Below, one piece after another: positions 48,916-62,421 of a stretch of 64,000 nt of DNA. Position numbers and translations under genes: made by a program. Position 1 is the stretch's first letter, and each line of letters starts with the position of its first letter. This stretch comes from Termitomyces sp. T153 (taxonomy: Eukaryota; Basidiomycota; Agaricomycetes; Agaricales; Lyophyllaceae), in contig JACKQL020000008.1 of NCBI GenBank assembly GCA_018296165.2, positions 248,001 to 312,000 on the forward strand, written 5' to 3'. Under the pieces are notes generated by a model. It searched no databases, was not told the DNA's origin, and saw only the letters and a program-made list of their open reading frames with translations.

Positions 48916-49663
48916 TCAAGCAGAGATGTACATCTTTCTGAGCTGTTTAACACTCCCCTCCTTGTCACAGACAGGACACGACCCAGAAATCTCTAACGCC
49001 GTCTTTATGCATGGTGCACAGAATAAGTGTCCGCACAACGTGGAACAGACAGTCTTTGGCGTATGTTCGCAGATCGGGCAAGTAAACTCCGTCGCAGGGG
49101 GTCCAGACTCATTCTGTTCCTCTTCCTGATCCTCTTCATCGTTATTACGTTGGACAAGATGCGCTATGCACTCGGGAACTTCATCTCCAATACAAGCAAG
49201 ATCGTCAAAGTCGAAATCGTCGTACGTTTCCCAAGTCATGTCGTTGTTTGTATCTTCCCAATCTTCCGCCCGGCAGTCATCATCTGCCTTGTTGGCATGA
49301 TCAAAAGAGTACATGATATGCTATACGAGACAACCGGTTACTTTGGCTGAAACCGAAAAAAGGGGTAAGGAGACTTACCGCACGCAGGGCGTTACCGTTC
49401 AAGAAACGACGATCACATATCTCGCAGTATGGATGTCTGAAGGACCTGGCGACGTGGCGTTCGCGCTTTTTCAGCGATTTGAACTCCTTGTCGCAGAGCG
49501 CACAGTAGCACGGGTTATATTCTGTACTAGCGCGGGTCTCAAGCCAGAAAGCGGAAGAATCGTGAGGGCGTTCACGAACCGAAAGGTGGTGGGAAGGTTC
49601 CTGGGAAGGTTCCTCGTAAGTGTAGTTGTAGTTGTAGTCAGTGTTAGTGTAGTCAGAGGACAT
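48916..49663 (-). CDS. Zinc-finger plus RING protein, copy B
   Basis: Two exons on the complement (49663-49379 and 49320-48916) give 229 residues. In the second exon it differs from copy A at only about four positions (for example CIGD for CTGD, RNND for RDNE, IKT for IKM). The N-terminus has a six-residue net expansion (NYNYTYEEPSQEPSHH). All finger and RING ligands are retained, the intron is at the same place, and no stop or frameshift is present, so both copies look functional. Upstream sequence is also highly similar, so the two are probably co-regulated. Confidence 0.85.
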
Positions 49664-50640
49664 GATTGAATGTCGAATTGGAGTTATGTGAGATGGTAGT
49701 GCTGTGAGCCAAGGAGGTTATGGTTGATTAGTGGGTGAGATGAGTTTGTTTGCGCTGCAGAGAGGCCGTTTTATGGCGGAGGAAAGGTGGGTCGCTCCTC
49801 CTATTGTTGGAGCTGTGGCGCACTTGAGTGGATGCCATAACAGTTTTTTGGCCTCCTATAGCGTCATTAGCCTTGGGAGAACAAAGAAAATTGTGGCGCA
49901 TCGCTACAGTGGTTTGGATCTTCCACAAGGCAATGTCAGTTTAGGAGAAAACCCCTATGAACTTCAACAAGTTTGGAACAGATAACAGTGAGAGCAGGAC
50001 TAGTCTAGAGAAATACCATTCAATTCAGAAATACTACAAGATTAGCTGAGTACAAATTGTTCGTATTAACATTACACTTAGATCCCCCGACGCGATACAA
50101 AACTGTTGAGGTCCTGTTGAGTGGCCACTGCAAGGACAAACTTTCGACTTGTGTCGGTCACTACAAAGCGGAAGATCTACCAGATTGCAAATCTAGTGAG
50201 AAGAATAGGAGAACGCACCCAGTGCAAAGAGATGTGTCTGTAGGAACTGTTCGAGATCGACGAGTGGCGTCAAAGGTGTGATGACGGTATATGGATAAGA
50301 AGCGGTCCGTAGAAACTTGGTCATATATTGAGATACTTTGTCGGTCTTCGCGAGTAAGAATAGATAGAGCTAGAGTTGATATCCACTCACAGGATCGGCC
50401 TCGCCCGCTTCCCACTTCTCCTTCAGCTGAGCAACATCCACATATCCTACCGGTTTCCTGTGAAAGTCCAAAACGCTAAAATCACTACTTAAATGAACAA
50501 ATATTGTGCATTCCGAATGCTACGTACGGTATGTGCGAGAAATCCCGCTCGTATGCCAGCTCGATGGCTCCTGAGATCGGCTCAGAGAGAGGCAGCGAGA
50601 ATGCAGGAGGTAGTTGAAGGTCCTGGTTGAAATGTCACAA

Positions 50641-51670
50641 TGATGAACACCGATATACGAGCAGAAGATAAGCACCTCCACTACCGCGCCTTTATACTTG
50701 TCCGAGTCGCCTCCCAATGACAGAGCATGCAGTGATGAGTTTATGGGTGTCTGCATCGATGCAAGTGCAGCCATAATTCAAAGAATGTGAACGTCCAGAA
50801 GACAGGGGGTTTATTGCGGACTTCACTGATGGGTTGCACAATCGGAATACTGAGTAGCTGACTTAAAAGGCTTTTGTCATGAATGAAGCGAGGAAGCTGA
50901 AACACGGAACTACAACCCGGCAACCCCCAACCAATGGCACCGTGCCGAGAACGGCTTCGCACCTCAAAAGGAAACGGACTTTGCGCGCACGGAGCAACGT
51001 GTGTTCGTTAGCTGCAGAGACCTCCGAAATACTCTCTTCATGCCTTGGAAAGTCGAGCGACTGGGCTTCCGGATTGAGTCCTCGGACTGATCAACGGCCT
51101 CTCGGCAGTTTGATGCTGCCGAGTGTTGCCGACATCCTTGTCAGAAATTTCGATCCAGTATGATTGGACTTGATTGGACCCAACTTATTCCAACTAGGTT
51201 CCAACCGAGGTTCCAGTCAGATGAATTCCCTTCCTGCTGGATCTGGCCTGATTAAGACCCAGTTGGAAATCGATTGGAATGTGGTGGCCTTGATCTGACC
51301 CAATCTGATCAGAGATTTCTATGTCATGAGAATTTTCTGACAAATTTTTTATCGATTGTCTACCGAGCGCTTATACAAAATGAGTCTTGTGGCCCTGCCA
51401 TAGCGAATAAACATAGAAGCCTAAGTGTACTGGGGGGGCGAATGATCGGCTCAAACAGGGCCTCGAAAACGAGAGGGAACATGGAACTGCCGTGCACTCA
51501 GACTTCCATTGAGTTCGAATTTTTGTCATCAGACCAAGCCGACCTGACCCTCGTAGGAACTAGTACTAGTCACGTTACTCTGACGCGTTGGTCACGACCT
51601 CCAACTTTTGCCGATTCTTGTGTCTCTTTCTCCTCTTTTCCTGACATTTCGTTTTTTTCTCTGCGTGTCA
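50641..51670. other. Intergenic between the duplication and MLH1
   Basis: About 1 kb without a recognised gene. It holds an imperfect inverted repeat (51187-51205 with 51262-51280) and, at its right end, the pyrimidine-rich MLH1 leader. Confidence 0.5.
51187..51280. repeat. Imperfect inverted repeat, 19-nt arms
   Basis: attccaactaggttccaac at 51187 pairs with gttggaaatcgattggaat at 51262 in 14 of 19 positions, with a 56-nt loop. Surrounding DNA repeats gattgga motifs. Possibly an eroded element; otherwise chance. Confidence 0.5.
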
Positions 51671-54584
51671 ATGATTGCCGAGATTCCTTCCCCTGCTACT
51701 GATTCTGCGGAACCTCTCCCTATTCGTCGACTCCAGGAATCTCTCATCAACCGAATCGCTGCTGGCGAGGTGTGTATTCATTTTGAGCTCTGATAGGCAT
51801 AGACAAGCCTCAAATATTCTTGAAGGTCATTCATAGACCAGCTTCTGCATTGAAAGAGCTGGTAGAGAACAGCCTTGACGCGGGTGCAACATCGATACGT
51901 GTCACTATCAAAGATGGAGGAATGAAGCTCCTGCAGATTCAGGACAATGGATGTGGAATACGCGTAATGAAAGGAATAGAATCCATGAGTATTGTATTGA
52001 TAATACTTTCTTGCAGAAATCTGACCTGCCCATCCTTGCGGAGCGTTTCACGACCTCCAAACTCAAAACATTTTCCGATTTGTCGCGCATCCAGACTTAT
52101 GGATTCCGTGGCGAGGCTTTAGCTTCGATGTCCCACGTATCTCATCTTTCAGTTGTTACAAAAACTAAATCGGAATCTTGTGCGTGGAAGTAAGAACAAT
52201 AGAATCATCATGAGATGGCAGATGAATGATCTGGGTATGTAGAGCCTGTTATGTGGATGGTCATCTTACACCACCAAAACCTGGTCAAAGTGTCGACCCA
52301 AAACCATGTGCAGGAAATGACGGAACTACGATTACCGTGAGTCGAGTCTTTCCATTGGCTGTTACGTGTTCAACATTCTGCCATCAACGTCAGATAGAAG
52401 ATATGTTTTACAATACGCCGACGCGACTATCTGCATTGAAGAGTTCTTCTGAGGAATATTCTCGTATACTTGACGTTTTGACAAAGTATGCGATACATAA
52501 TCCTAAAGTCGCTTTTGTGTGCAAAAAAGCTGGTACATATCTTCGACATTTTGGCACCTGACTCACCCATACATTGCAGGCAGGCTCACCGACTCCTGAT
52601 CTATCTAGTCCATCCGCGTCCGAGACCCCAAATAATATTCGCTTGCTCTATGGTCATTCCATAGCCAAGGAACTCGTACCAGTTCAGGTGTCGTCCAAAG
52701 ACAAGAAATTTACTCGAGAAGACGAAGATGAAGATATGGAAGCCGATGAACCTGAAGGCGACCCAGAAGAATGGCATGCTGAGGCTCACATCACTAATGC
52801 TAACTATCAGGCGAAGAAGATGGTATTCCTTCTTTTCATCAATCGTACGACTTATTCTCCACCAACTGCTCCTTGTTCCCTTCTTGACCTCTTCAAAGAT
52901 CGGCTAGTCGAATCATCGCGCATGAGACGCGCCTTTGAAGCAGTTTACAACGGAATATTGCCAAAAGGTAGTTCCCCGTTCGTGTACCTCAGGTTAGTCT
53001 CTGTTCTAATGATTTCATTTGTCATTAACGGTGTCCATTTAGCTTGGAGATAGACACGAGATTGGTTGATGTCAATGTCCATCCGACGAAGCGCGAAGTC
53101 CATTTCTTAAACGAGGAGGAGATAACTGAGAGGATTTCAGACACATTCCAAAGGGCACTCGCAGTACAGAATCACTCAAGAACCTTTGAATATCAGGTCG
53201 GTGGGCTATTCATTCGTCTTCGTAGTTGTATTTCAATTTGCCACGTTTTCTTCAGACCTTGCTCACTGGGGGAGTCGCCAGCACTGGGCAAGAGCTCTCT
53301 CAGAAACGAAAGGGCAAGCAGCGAGAAATCAGCGATCCTGTGGAGGAAGACGACGAAGAATCGTCGTCGAACCTGTCCAAAGGTATCTATTTCCCACCCC
53401 TTCTCTGGCACGGTACTGACGGTATAATCGAGCCTCAAAATTGAAGAAAACACTGTCACAGCACAAGGTCCGAACCTCATTGAAAGACCGGACCCTTGAT
53501 TCAATGTTTCCCGTCGAAAACCCTGCTCATGTCGCGAGTTCTTCGAGTCAAGGGAAAAGTCAAGACGAGTCGACTGGAAAAACATTAAAATCCCGTGAAA
53601 TCAAGGAATCAGTATGTTTCTTGACTTCGGTATTGGACTTACGTCGCAAGATTACGAAAGGGAAACATAGACGTTCGTTTGCATTGTCACTTGGTCAATA
53701 TTGCTGGCCTGATGGGTATCCGTAGAATTAACAGAAATACTGGAGAAGCATACGTTTGTGGGGATCGTCGACCTGCAGAGGTCTCTTTCTCTGATCCAGC
53801 ATTCTACTAACCTATATCTCGTCAATCATGGTTCATTAGCGTGAGTTGGGAGTAAATTCCAAGGTCCTTGCTTATACCTACTTTGTAGAGAAGAGCTCTT
53901 CTATCAGCTAGGCGTACGGCAGTTCGGCAATTTCAGTCGGATGAAGCTCGATCCACCACCTCCACTGCGTAACCTCGTGGAGATCGCGGTCAATGCCGAA
54001 GATTCCACAAAGAACAGCAAGCTGACTAAATCCCAGATTATCGACGTACGTCTTTTCATACTTTTCCAGATGATCCTATCCTTAGACTCGTTCCATGTTA
54101 ACAGCGAATAGTCAAAATTCTTATGCCTCGCCGTGAAATGCTTGCTGAGTATTTCTCGCTATGTATCTCAGATGCAGGCCTCGTCGAGAGTCTACCGTTA
54201 CTTCTAAGAGATTATACACCTAATCTCAATAACTTGCCCAGCTTTCTGATGCGACTTGGACCGCAGGTGATTGGCTATTGATCATGGTGATTGTACTTTT
54301 TGGCGTCTCACGGATTTTTTCAGGTTGATTGGACATCAGAAATAGAGTGCTTTGAAAGCTTCCTTAGAGAACTGGCCTACTTCTACACTCCAGGAGAAAC
54401 CGTTGTGCCCACTGCAGGATCTGACGACGAACAGGCTCAGGATCAGGCTGAGAGGTGGCAAATACAACATGTTCTATTTCCAGCTATGCGACGATACCTC
54501 TTCGCACCGAAGTCCCTGCTTGATCGCGACGTTGTACAAGCCGCCAGTCTTCCGGATCTGTACAAAGTCTTCGAGCGTTGCTAA
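51671..54584 (+). CDS. MLH1: DNA mismatch repair protein MLH1 (MutL homologue)
   Basis: Multi-exon gene, about 750-790 residues. The GHKL ATPase motifs are intact: [43 protein letters not shown] and [15 protein letters not shown]. The transducer region holds [17 protein letters not shown], then FINRT and [16 protein letters not shown] Ser/Lys/acid-rich linker follows. The C-terminal dimerisation domain includes [45 protein letters not shown] and the very conserved C-terminal FERC ending, whose cysteine completes the endonuclease metal site of the partner PMS1 in yeast. Exons around 53660-53740 join through gttcgt...ccgtag to keep the frame. Stop is followed after 143 bp by the stop of the Tao3 gene, in convergent orientation. 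Confidence 0.96.
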
Positions 54585-54727
54585 TCGTAGATTACAAGAA
54601 TTTGCTTATATTTTACAGATATCAGTATGTGCGAGTACTATATGCGGAGATATTACAGTATGACAGGCGATTTGAAAACAATGATACAAGAGATATACGA
54701 GAGAAAAGAGTCAATAAACCAAGGAAA

Positions 54728-57700
54728 CTAATGATGATGCTCGAACCCATTAGGTGCACTGCGATATGCGGTTGGAGAATCAAAAATAAAAGCATCTAGC
54801 TCGGAATCAGTATCTGAGGAGTCGTCGGATTCGTCTGAGGGGTCATCACTCATACCCCCAACACGAAAAACGTCAACGAAGGGGGTCTGAGGGGTGTCAT
54901 TTATGGTATCTGAAGCCGTTGATTTGGCAAGGATAGCAGCGACGCGTGCCTCCAGTCGCTTATTCAATGGCGGCAACGAAATGAAGGCATTGGACGGTTC
55001 ATCATCCTGGAAGAAGCTGGTGAGCTCGTGGAGATTCTTCACCAAACCGCTCAAGTCTTCTTCCGCAGGTTTCAAAGAAGCCAACGCCTCTACTTCGGGC
55101 TCGAAATCGATGCGGGATGGTCTTGTGGCAATAGAACAGGTATCAAACACACCCATCAAGTTTACACGACAGGTGTCCCGAAGTTGAACAGGCTGGGCAA
55201 TACACCACCCCGATTCCTTTCGAATCCCGAAGACGGTGGGTATTGAAGCAGGATCCTTGTCGGCTGGCTCTAGAAGTCTCTGGCCATGCATGCTCATCCG
55301 CAGGACATGTTTGGCGGGCAAGCCACCAGACATCGTCATTGGTTCCTCCAGGATATCAAGGGCGTTGGGCGCGAGATCTGTCTCCAACAAGCGTAGTAAA
55401 GGCATGAGCAATTCTGAGCCCAACAGCTCAAATGGACTTCTTGTTTCCCTTTGTTGGAAGAGAACCTTGAGGACTTGCATTGCCTGGATTTGCAACCACC
55501 GCTCTCGGTTCAGGACCAGGCCGAGGAGAAGTGTTACAATCTCTGTCCAGTGATCCGCACCATAGTGCTCCCGAAGACTACTCACTGACTGATGAAGGAA
55601 GTCGTCCCGTGTACGGAAATGGCTTTTAGCGAAGGACATCATGATCTTTTGTATGCTTTGTCTCCCTTCCGCCACCGCAAGCTTACTAATGTTTACAGCA
55701 AATTCCTTCAGTTCTTCCTCTGGCTTGTCCGACGCCATTGCCTGGAGACACCAGGGCAACGAGAAAGTGTACAGATCTCGAACACGACCGCCAGAAGGAT
55801 CAATGAGGCGACCGTCTTGCACTGCAGATAGGGTTTGGAGTATCTTCAAAGTTTTTGTTGACGTATTTGACGATCTGAGGCCCTTCAAAAGTGGTGGCTG
55901 CAGCGAGAAAGCCCCTTGCCAATCCTTAGGCCGCTTGCTGATAAGGAGCTCTACAGTGTCTTGATCATCCAGGTCTATCTTGGTCAGTAACGTTTCCAGA
56001 AGTACGAGGACCTGAGTAAATTCATCCTCGTTCGTCGTGGAGAGGCAGGCACATGTACACCAGAAGATTTGAGGAAGAAGGGTCCAATTGACGTCGCCCG
56101 ATGTGGTCTGAGCAGTGAGGGTTCGCAAGAGTTCCGTAGTAAAGGATCGGAGGTTCTCATCCTCGTCAGAAATAGTATTGGACAAGCGTCCGAGCAAAAC
56201 AGCCACATCTCTCTGAACAACTTTGGGCATGAGAGCTCTAAAAATCTGTAAAGATCTGAATGCAGTTGCACGAATGGAGCACGTAGTCCCCCATGCGAGA
56301 GCAAGTTTACCCCATTCCTCGACTAGCTTCGGTGAAAGGGGACTTAGGAGCTCGAGGACGCGGGAAGATAGTGATTTCATTTTCTCTTCCACCTCTCCCG
56401 CGGGCTCGTCGTCTTTCCAATACAACTTTTCGGCGTCCTTTTCAAACTGATCGATTCGATTTTTAATGCTCATACGACCAGGATTGGCTGATCGTTCCAC
56501 CAACTCATCATACCCAGGGGCCCATGACCTAAGACATTGGAAAAGCATACGCTGAGCTCGTTGTCGGACGTAAAGGACTCGATGATCAAGATGAGTAAAC
56601 GAGGCGTGGAGGAGTATTGGTAATTCTGTGTTCATCTCCCAACAACGTTGTATGGAAACGTCGGTCAGAAAGAGCCATGCAAATTGAGCTGACCCCAACG
56701 GTAATCGAGGTTCTCCCGCAAAGAGGGCATCCAGATTCTCCCACAACTCCATATCATGTGCATCCGGGAATGTCAGCTTATGTTCTATCGTTGGCAGCAT
56801 TCGAGCGGGTTCAATGACAGAGCACAGTTCTTCAAAAATTTGTCGGGTGATAGACGTCTGGCAAAGTGACGATACAATGTTGGCTGCACAGTCAACATAT
56901 ATAATACTTCCGACTTTGTGTGAGTGTTCAAGCAAGAATCTTACAGCAGCATGGCCATTCGCTGGGTGAGATGACTCAACAAGTTTTCTCCAGATGACGA
57001 GAATTTGCTCCGGGTGCGTCTGACCATAACGGCACGTTAGAGATACGAGATGATAAAGCGCCGAGAGAGATCGAGGAGACCAATTTGATCGATCTTCTGG
57101 CATAAGTTCGATGTTTGGAATCCAGAACTCCAGGCTTTGGAGGATGAGAATGGTGACATTGGTTGCAGAAGCGACCTCTGAGAGTTGTGGAAGCCACGTT
57201 GCGAACTGTGTCAAAATGTCGATGGCTTGGTGGGGGTGTTCCCCTGACAAGGAATCCGAGATCATACGATGCGCATGGACAAATGAGCTGGACGCGAAGC
57301 TGCCTACAGTTGCCTCGAAGTTCCAAAGGGGAAGAAGTCCCGACGATTGCTGATGGATAGCTTCCAACATATTAAATGCATGGCGCCGAGTTGCTAACAC
57401 AGGATGTCGGAGATTGGACAATCCAAGACAAACGACTTGAGCGAAAGAAAATCCGTGTGCAGGGTTGGTACAAACAATTTCGGAGACGACTTCGAAAAAT
57501 CTGCCATTGCAGGTATCAATTTCGTTGGTCAAAACTACTGCACGCTTCAAAGATTCTTTGAGAAGTTCTTCATCCTGTGCCCTGGATGACAGAAGAGACT
57601 TGAGAGCTTTCCTATAGAAGAGAATTTCATTAAGCGAAATTCTAGAAGCATAGTATTTCTGATACCCACTTTCCTCGTGTCTGAGTCGGCTCGTGTGATG

Positions 57701-60700
57701 AGGAAAGTATGCCGCTTAATCTTTCTAGTATAGATGCTGACGTTAAAGGCCTCGCATATTCGGAAAATACTACTGTTCGCTCAGTAGTAGGTGACCCACA
57801 GGACATATCGGGAGGAAAGAAGGCTTTCTGCTAATTGTTATTATTGACATCAGCAGTCATCGACACAGTTGAATTAGAACATACACAAAGAGAGGCGAGA
57901 GCACCAACAGCCGCGTGTGATAGCAGATTAGTATCATTCTTGAACCGCTCTAAGGCAGCTTGAGATTCTACTTGAGGAACACAAGCTACTGATGCTCTTT
58001 GCATCAACACCTGCCGTTGTTTGACAATTTCGGCTTGAGGACCAAGCTGACACCACTCCTCACAGAGCCGATATAGCGTGAGATGCATGTTGCGAGGAAT
58101 GAATCGATCAGAATCCTTTAACGCCGCCAAGCCATCAAAAAGGCGTTCTACTGTTCCGCAAAAATAACGCCGCAAACGTTGAAGCGTGAAGTTATCACGC
58201 ATCTCGGGAGCGGATAGGAAAGATTGGGTTGTACGAACAAACTTGAGAACATTGGCAAGGGCAGCCTGCCGCCCTGCCGAACGTTGCAGTTGCAGGTAAG
58301 GTGCTGTGAGGTAATAAATACGAGCTACAGCTGAATGAAGACGCTCTTGTCGACGGGTTCGTTCTGAGAGAACAGAAGATCCCGGTTTTGACCTAGGGTC
58401 ATCGTGAAATTGACGGTTAGCAAGGATACCGACATTCTGTTCGACAATAGATAATGGTCCGACCGACAATGGTCCAGATTTAGCCCGAGGATCATCGTAG
58501 AATTGACGACCGGCAAGGAGACTCAGATCCTCAAGAAGTTGTGGATAGGCATTGGATGGCAAGATGCTGATACATACTACCGCCGCATCGCGAAATTGTG
58601 TATGCTCCGAATCCAGAAAAGGCGTCAGATATCGGAACAACCCACGAGTTGTGGAGAGCCTCTCGCGTTCGAAGCTCACATCCGATGATGCTCGGGTGTG
58701 TTCCCGCCCCAATTGTGTCAAGGCAGGACGGTGTGCCTCCGAAAAGCTTGCAGTAGCGCAAAGCACCTTGAGCCAAAGTCGCCACTGGTCGATGAGCGAT
58801 TTGTTATTTTTAGAACTGGGATCTACTGAAAGTGTTCTATTCAGCAATCCACCAGGGATCCGAGTGCTCAGCCCTGCAAGGAGAGCTATGTTGGGGTGGA
58901 GTCGTGATACAGCGGCCATGACACTTTCACGGAAAGGGCCCAACACGACACCGAGGTCCATACACTGTTGAAGAAGCGCAGGGTAAATGAAGTGCCACAG
59001 CTTGCGATCACATTCATTCGTACTGTCCGCAATGCGTAAAGGAAGATCGATGCGTTTTGATTCACGCCATTGCTCCAGTCGGAGGAGCTCAGACTTCTCT
59101 AGCAGCTCGTCGTATCCCCGGAGGTATGTCTTCTCAACCCCCTTTCCATGCAGGTAATCCACAAGGACCATACTTGGCCTGGGACTTGCAGAGGATCGGA
59201 GGTGGTCAGCCAGATGACCCATAAGCCGAACGATCTTCACGCCCATAGCATGAATATCCCGATCCTCATGGGCAAGCAGAAACAGCGCCGCCCCCACAAT
59301 TTCCGTGCACCTCTCCGATATCAATTGTTTCTCCTCAGCCAGTGTCTCCGCCTGCTGTGACAAAAATCCACATATCCAAGTGTCCACGAAGTCAACCCAC
59401 AGTTTCAAGACCTTCGGAGACTTCACAAGAAGCCGTACAGGCGTTCCTTCTTTTGCGATACGAGAGGGGCTGAATAAGAACTTCGTAAAGCTCGACAGGA
59501 CAGTGAAAGCACGTGCGGAATCAGCCATAAATCGCTTCAATGCTGCACAAGCTGTTTCACCCAGGATCGGCTCTACATGGATGATGCCCCGAAGAAGCAT
59601 GCCGAGCGCTTCGTCTAACGGGAGTGACGGATGAAGAAGGCGGGGCCATGACTGGAAACATATCTGGAGGATGTTCATCTGTGGGATACAGCCATTGGGG
59701 TAAACGACCGTCGGCCCATTTGCATGTTGTCGAGTGATATAGTTATGGGCATCCTCATGGGCGAAGATGAGGCGCGAAGTGGACCACTGATCGTCGAAAA
59801 GAGACATTGAGCCGACTTGTCTGAAGCAATGCGTGGCGAGGGCCGCGAGAGTCGTTCCGCAACGATCGAAAAACTCTTTCATCCCCGATTTGGATAGTAG
59901 TGAAGGAGGAAGAACTTCCGAGGAGGTTGGGTAGTCAGTACGGGAAGGGAGAGTCGAAAAGTCGGCGCTACTGGGCCATGTAGGTGTCCCTGATTCTTTC
60001 TCCAGAACGTGGAGAGAAAGCAGGATGGCCGGAACAGCAATCGATATTCGCTCGAATCCAAGAACAATATTTCCCACATTGCCATTCTGCTGTAGAGAGG
60101 AGATTGCCGACTCCTGAAGAAGATCCAAACAAAGTTCTCTTCCATAATCAAAATGCCGAGAAAGGATAAAGTGTACTATGTAGATGAAGGGTTCAGAGTG
60201 TTCGTCGGTGGGTAAGATGGTGAGACGGTGGGCCGGGAAGAAGTGCTTGAGCAAAGAGTCAAGTCTTGCGGTCGTCGCAGATGCTGACTCTTGACATCGA
60301 TACAAGTAAGTCCATGTTAGCCGCATGACTCCATTCATAATCATTGTCCTCAATGGCTTTTCCTGTTCCGAAAATCAACGATGTCTCTGAAGGATCAGAA
60401 AGATGAAAACAGAACTATACCTTAAGCTTTGAGCACGCAGCTTCGAAACACAGCACCCAATTCTTTAGGAAGTAAGCCTGAGGGGCCACACACATGCTCG
60501 TAATAGCTAAAGGAAACGCGACTGGCCAATAACGCGGTTTCGACATCATTTCTCGAGCTTTGGGGTAGATGATCTCGATCGCCTTTGCCCACTGGGGATT
60601 GTTCGTCTCAGCTTGGGCAGTCTGAGCAGAAAGCATCAAGCCGGTTCATTTATCAATCGCCCTCGGAGACATACCTTTCCAATAGTGTGCAAAATATATG

Positions 60701-62421
60701 TCAAAGTTTCCGCAAAAGTCGTTTTTAATCGCAAGCCATGGGCATTTCCAAACGACTTGGATAACGATTCCATAAACTCTGCACCCTCTTCGAAAGACTC
60801 GGGAGGCCACACCTAGTTCATCATTGATATCATCAATACATCACGTAAAAAATAAACACACCTTTATCTGAATGTGCTTCAAACCCTTAACTAGATTTTC
60901 ATACTTCATATCAAGGTCTTTCGGTACCTGGCCATGCGTAACAGGTCCCAACTCCGCTAAAAAACGATCCGTGACACTCAGAAACCTGTTCACACTGAGA
61001 ATGCTTCAAAGTTGATGACAGTCCACTTACCGGACATTCGCAATATGACCAAGAAGCGTGGCGTACAATTCAGCGTTTGTCCGATGATTTGCAGACTGCG
61101 TCAAAAGCTTCAAATCCGGTTTCCTAAACTGTTCAAACGTTGTCTCTTCAAGCCTATACCCCATGGCCTCTCCAAGCGCATCTTTCGGGATTGACTGCAT
61201 AATCGCAATAAGGGCCCTACACATGATGTAAATGGCAATTAGAGATTTTCGCTCGCACAACAAGCCCGAGAGCTCGTTGTAGCGTATCGTGCGGATTGTC
61301 GAGGGCGACTCGGATGCATGGTACCGAATCATTTCTGGGCTGATGTCCTCTTGTTGGCCGCGTCTCCAGCGCATAATAGAGTCCAAGACGGGTTTTGTGT
61401 GCCGTTGTGCTATTTTTGCGAGGGAATTGAGGGTTTTGTCGAAATTTGCATCCTTCCCGGGACCTATGAATTCGGGAAGAAGTAGTGGCTCTTGATGCTA
61501 TCGTATCGTGAGCAGAGAGGAGAGAGGAAGGTGGAATTAATGAGTAAACGTACAAATGATCGTCGGAGAAACTTTTCGATTTTGCCGTCCGCAATCGTCG
61601 CGAATTGTATGAATACAGCGTGAAGAGCGTAGTCGGATGGGGTTTTGGGGTCCATGACGATCTTTTCTTCTTCATAGTCAGTTGGTGGCGTCTCGCTTCG
61701 TGCGTTCTGGCCGAATGCATTTGGTACACGAGGCACAGGTGGGGGTGAAGAAGAGTACACTCCGTGGCCGTAATCGCTGCCCCCGTCCGACGCGTAGAAG
61801 ATCGAGCCTGTCTGAGAATGCTGCGACTTGCCATGCTGCTTAGATCTCTGTGTTCTTGAGCTCGGTGTGGCTGCTCTGAACGGAGGACTTGCAGTGTTGA
61901 TTGCGTTTTTTGAAGTCTGGTTTAGTGAAGACGTCGAACGATTAAAAGGATTCTTGAGCACCGGGTAACTGTGTTCAAGAGATGGCATAGGAGGAGTTTC
62001 ATTGTTATTATTGTTGCTCTTTCCACTTTTAAACGCGTTTCGGATGGACGCGAAAGAAGGTTTCTTGGAAAACGCGCTTCCACTGGTCGCAATAGAAGAC
62101 GTAGAAGAATGAAATGGTTTGCTCGTGCGCATCGTCACTGACTGCGACGAGTCCTCAGACGTCACGGAGTCCATCCGCGAATGGGACGGGAAAAAGCTGC
62201 GTTCGTGCCGGTCTGCGAGAGGCGCTACGAGAGTCGGCGAGTCCTGACCAGAATTTCCAAAGCCAAAACTGAACGCAGACGTTGCTGAGCGCCCAAACGG
62301 CGTCGTCGAAGTCGACCCATAGTCATCGTCGTCAAAATCTGCTTGCTGGCATTTGACCACGAGGTACGAAGAACAAAATTAAATACGCACCAGGAATCGT
62401 GATCTGAATTCCCTCGCCCAT
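54728..62421 (-). CDS. TAO3: Cell-morphogenesis scaffold Tao3/Pag1/Mor2 (Furry family)
   Basis: A very large gene on the complement, about 2,400 residues in roughly ten exons. The start MGEGIQITIPADFDDDDYG at 62421 opens a disordered Ser/Pro/Asn-rich region. The cell-morphogenesis N-terminal domain begins near SDYALHAVFIQFATIADGKI and EKFLRRSF. After several short exons come two long ones of helical repeats (60353 to about 57890, and 57608 to 54728), joined by a pair of small exons through a GTATGT donor. The last residues are acidic and end PNGFEHHH. Furry-family proteins scaffold the NDR/LATS kinase Cbk1/Orb6 with Mob2 in polarised growth and the RAM network. The long exon at 57831 reads to a stop only because it runs into an intron. 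The gene appears intact. Confidence 0.88.

Larger units (their letters stand above)
45820..50640. repeat. Tandem segmental duplication, two copies of a ~2.3-2.6 kb unit
   Basis: Copy A runs from about 45820 to 48380 and copy B from about 48384 to 50640. Matching landmarks in order: ttctccaccggcggtacgca at 45829 versus a near-identical stretch at 48390; the two zinc-finger/RING genes (46547 and 48916); gcgctgcagagaggccgttt at 47371 and 49753; agaagcggtccgtagaaact at 48042 and 50299; and atgctacgta at 48263 and 50518. The coding parts and the ~400 bp upstream of each gene are the most similar. The outer parts have drifted and differ by insertions, giving an offset between copies of 2255 to 2561 bp. 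Confidence 0.88.

Noticed and set aside
53600..53760. Apparent break in MLH1
   Set aside because: An intron gttcgt...ccgtag joins KHR to [13 protein letters not shown], which matches yeast MLH1, so the gene is intact.
57831..57890. Apparent stop splitting the large Furry-like gene in two
   Set aside because: A canonical GTATGT donor before the stop and an acceptor (aacaattag) restore the frame into two small exons, so it is one gene.
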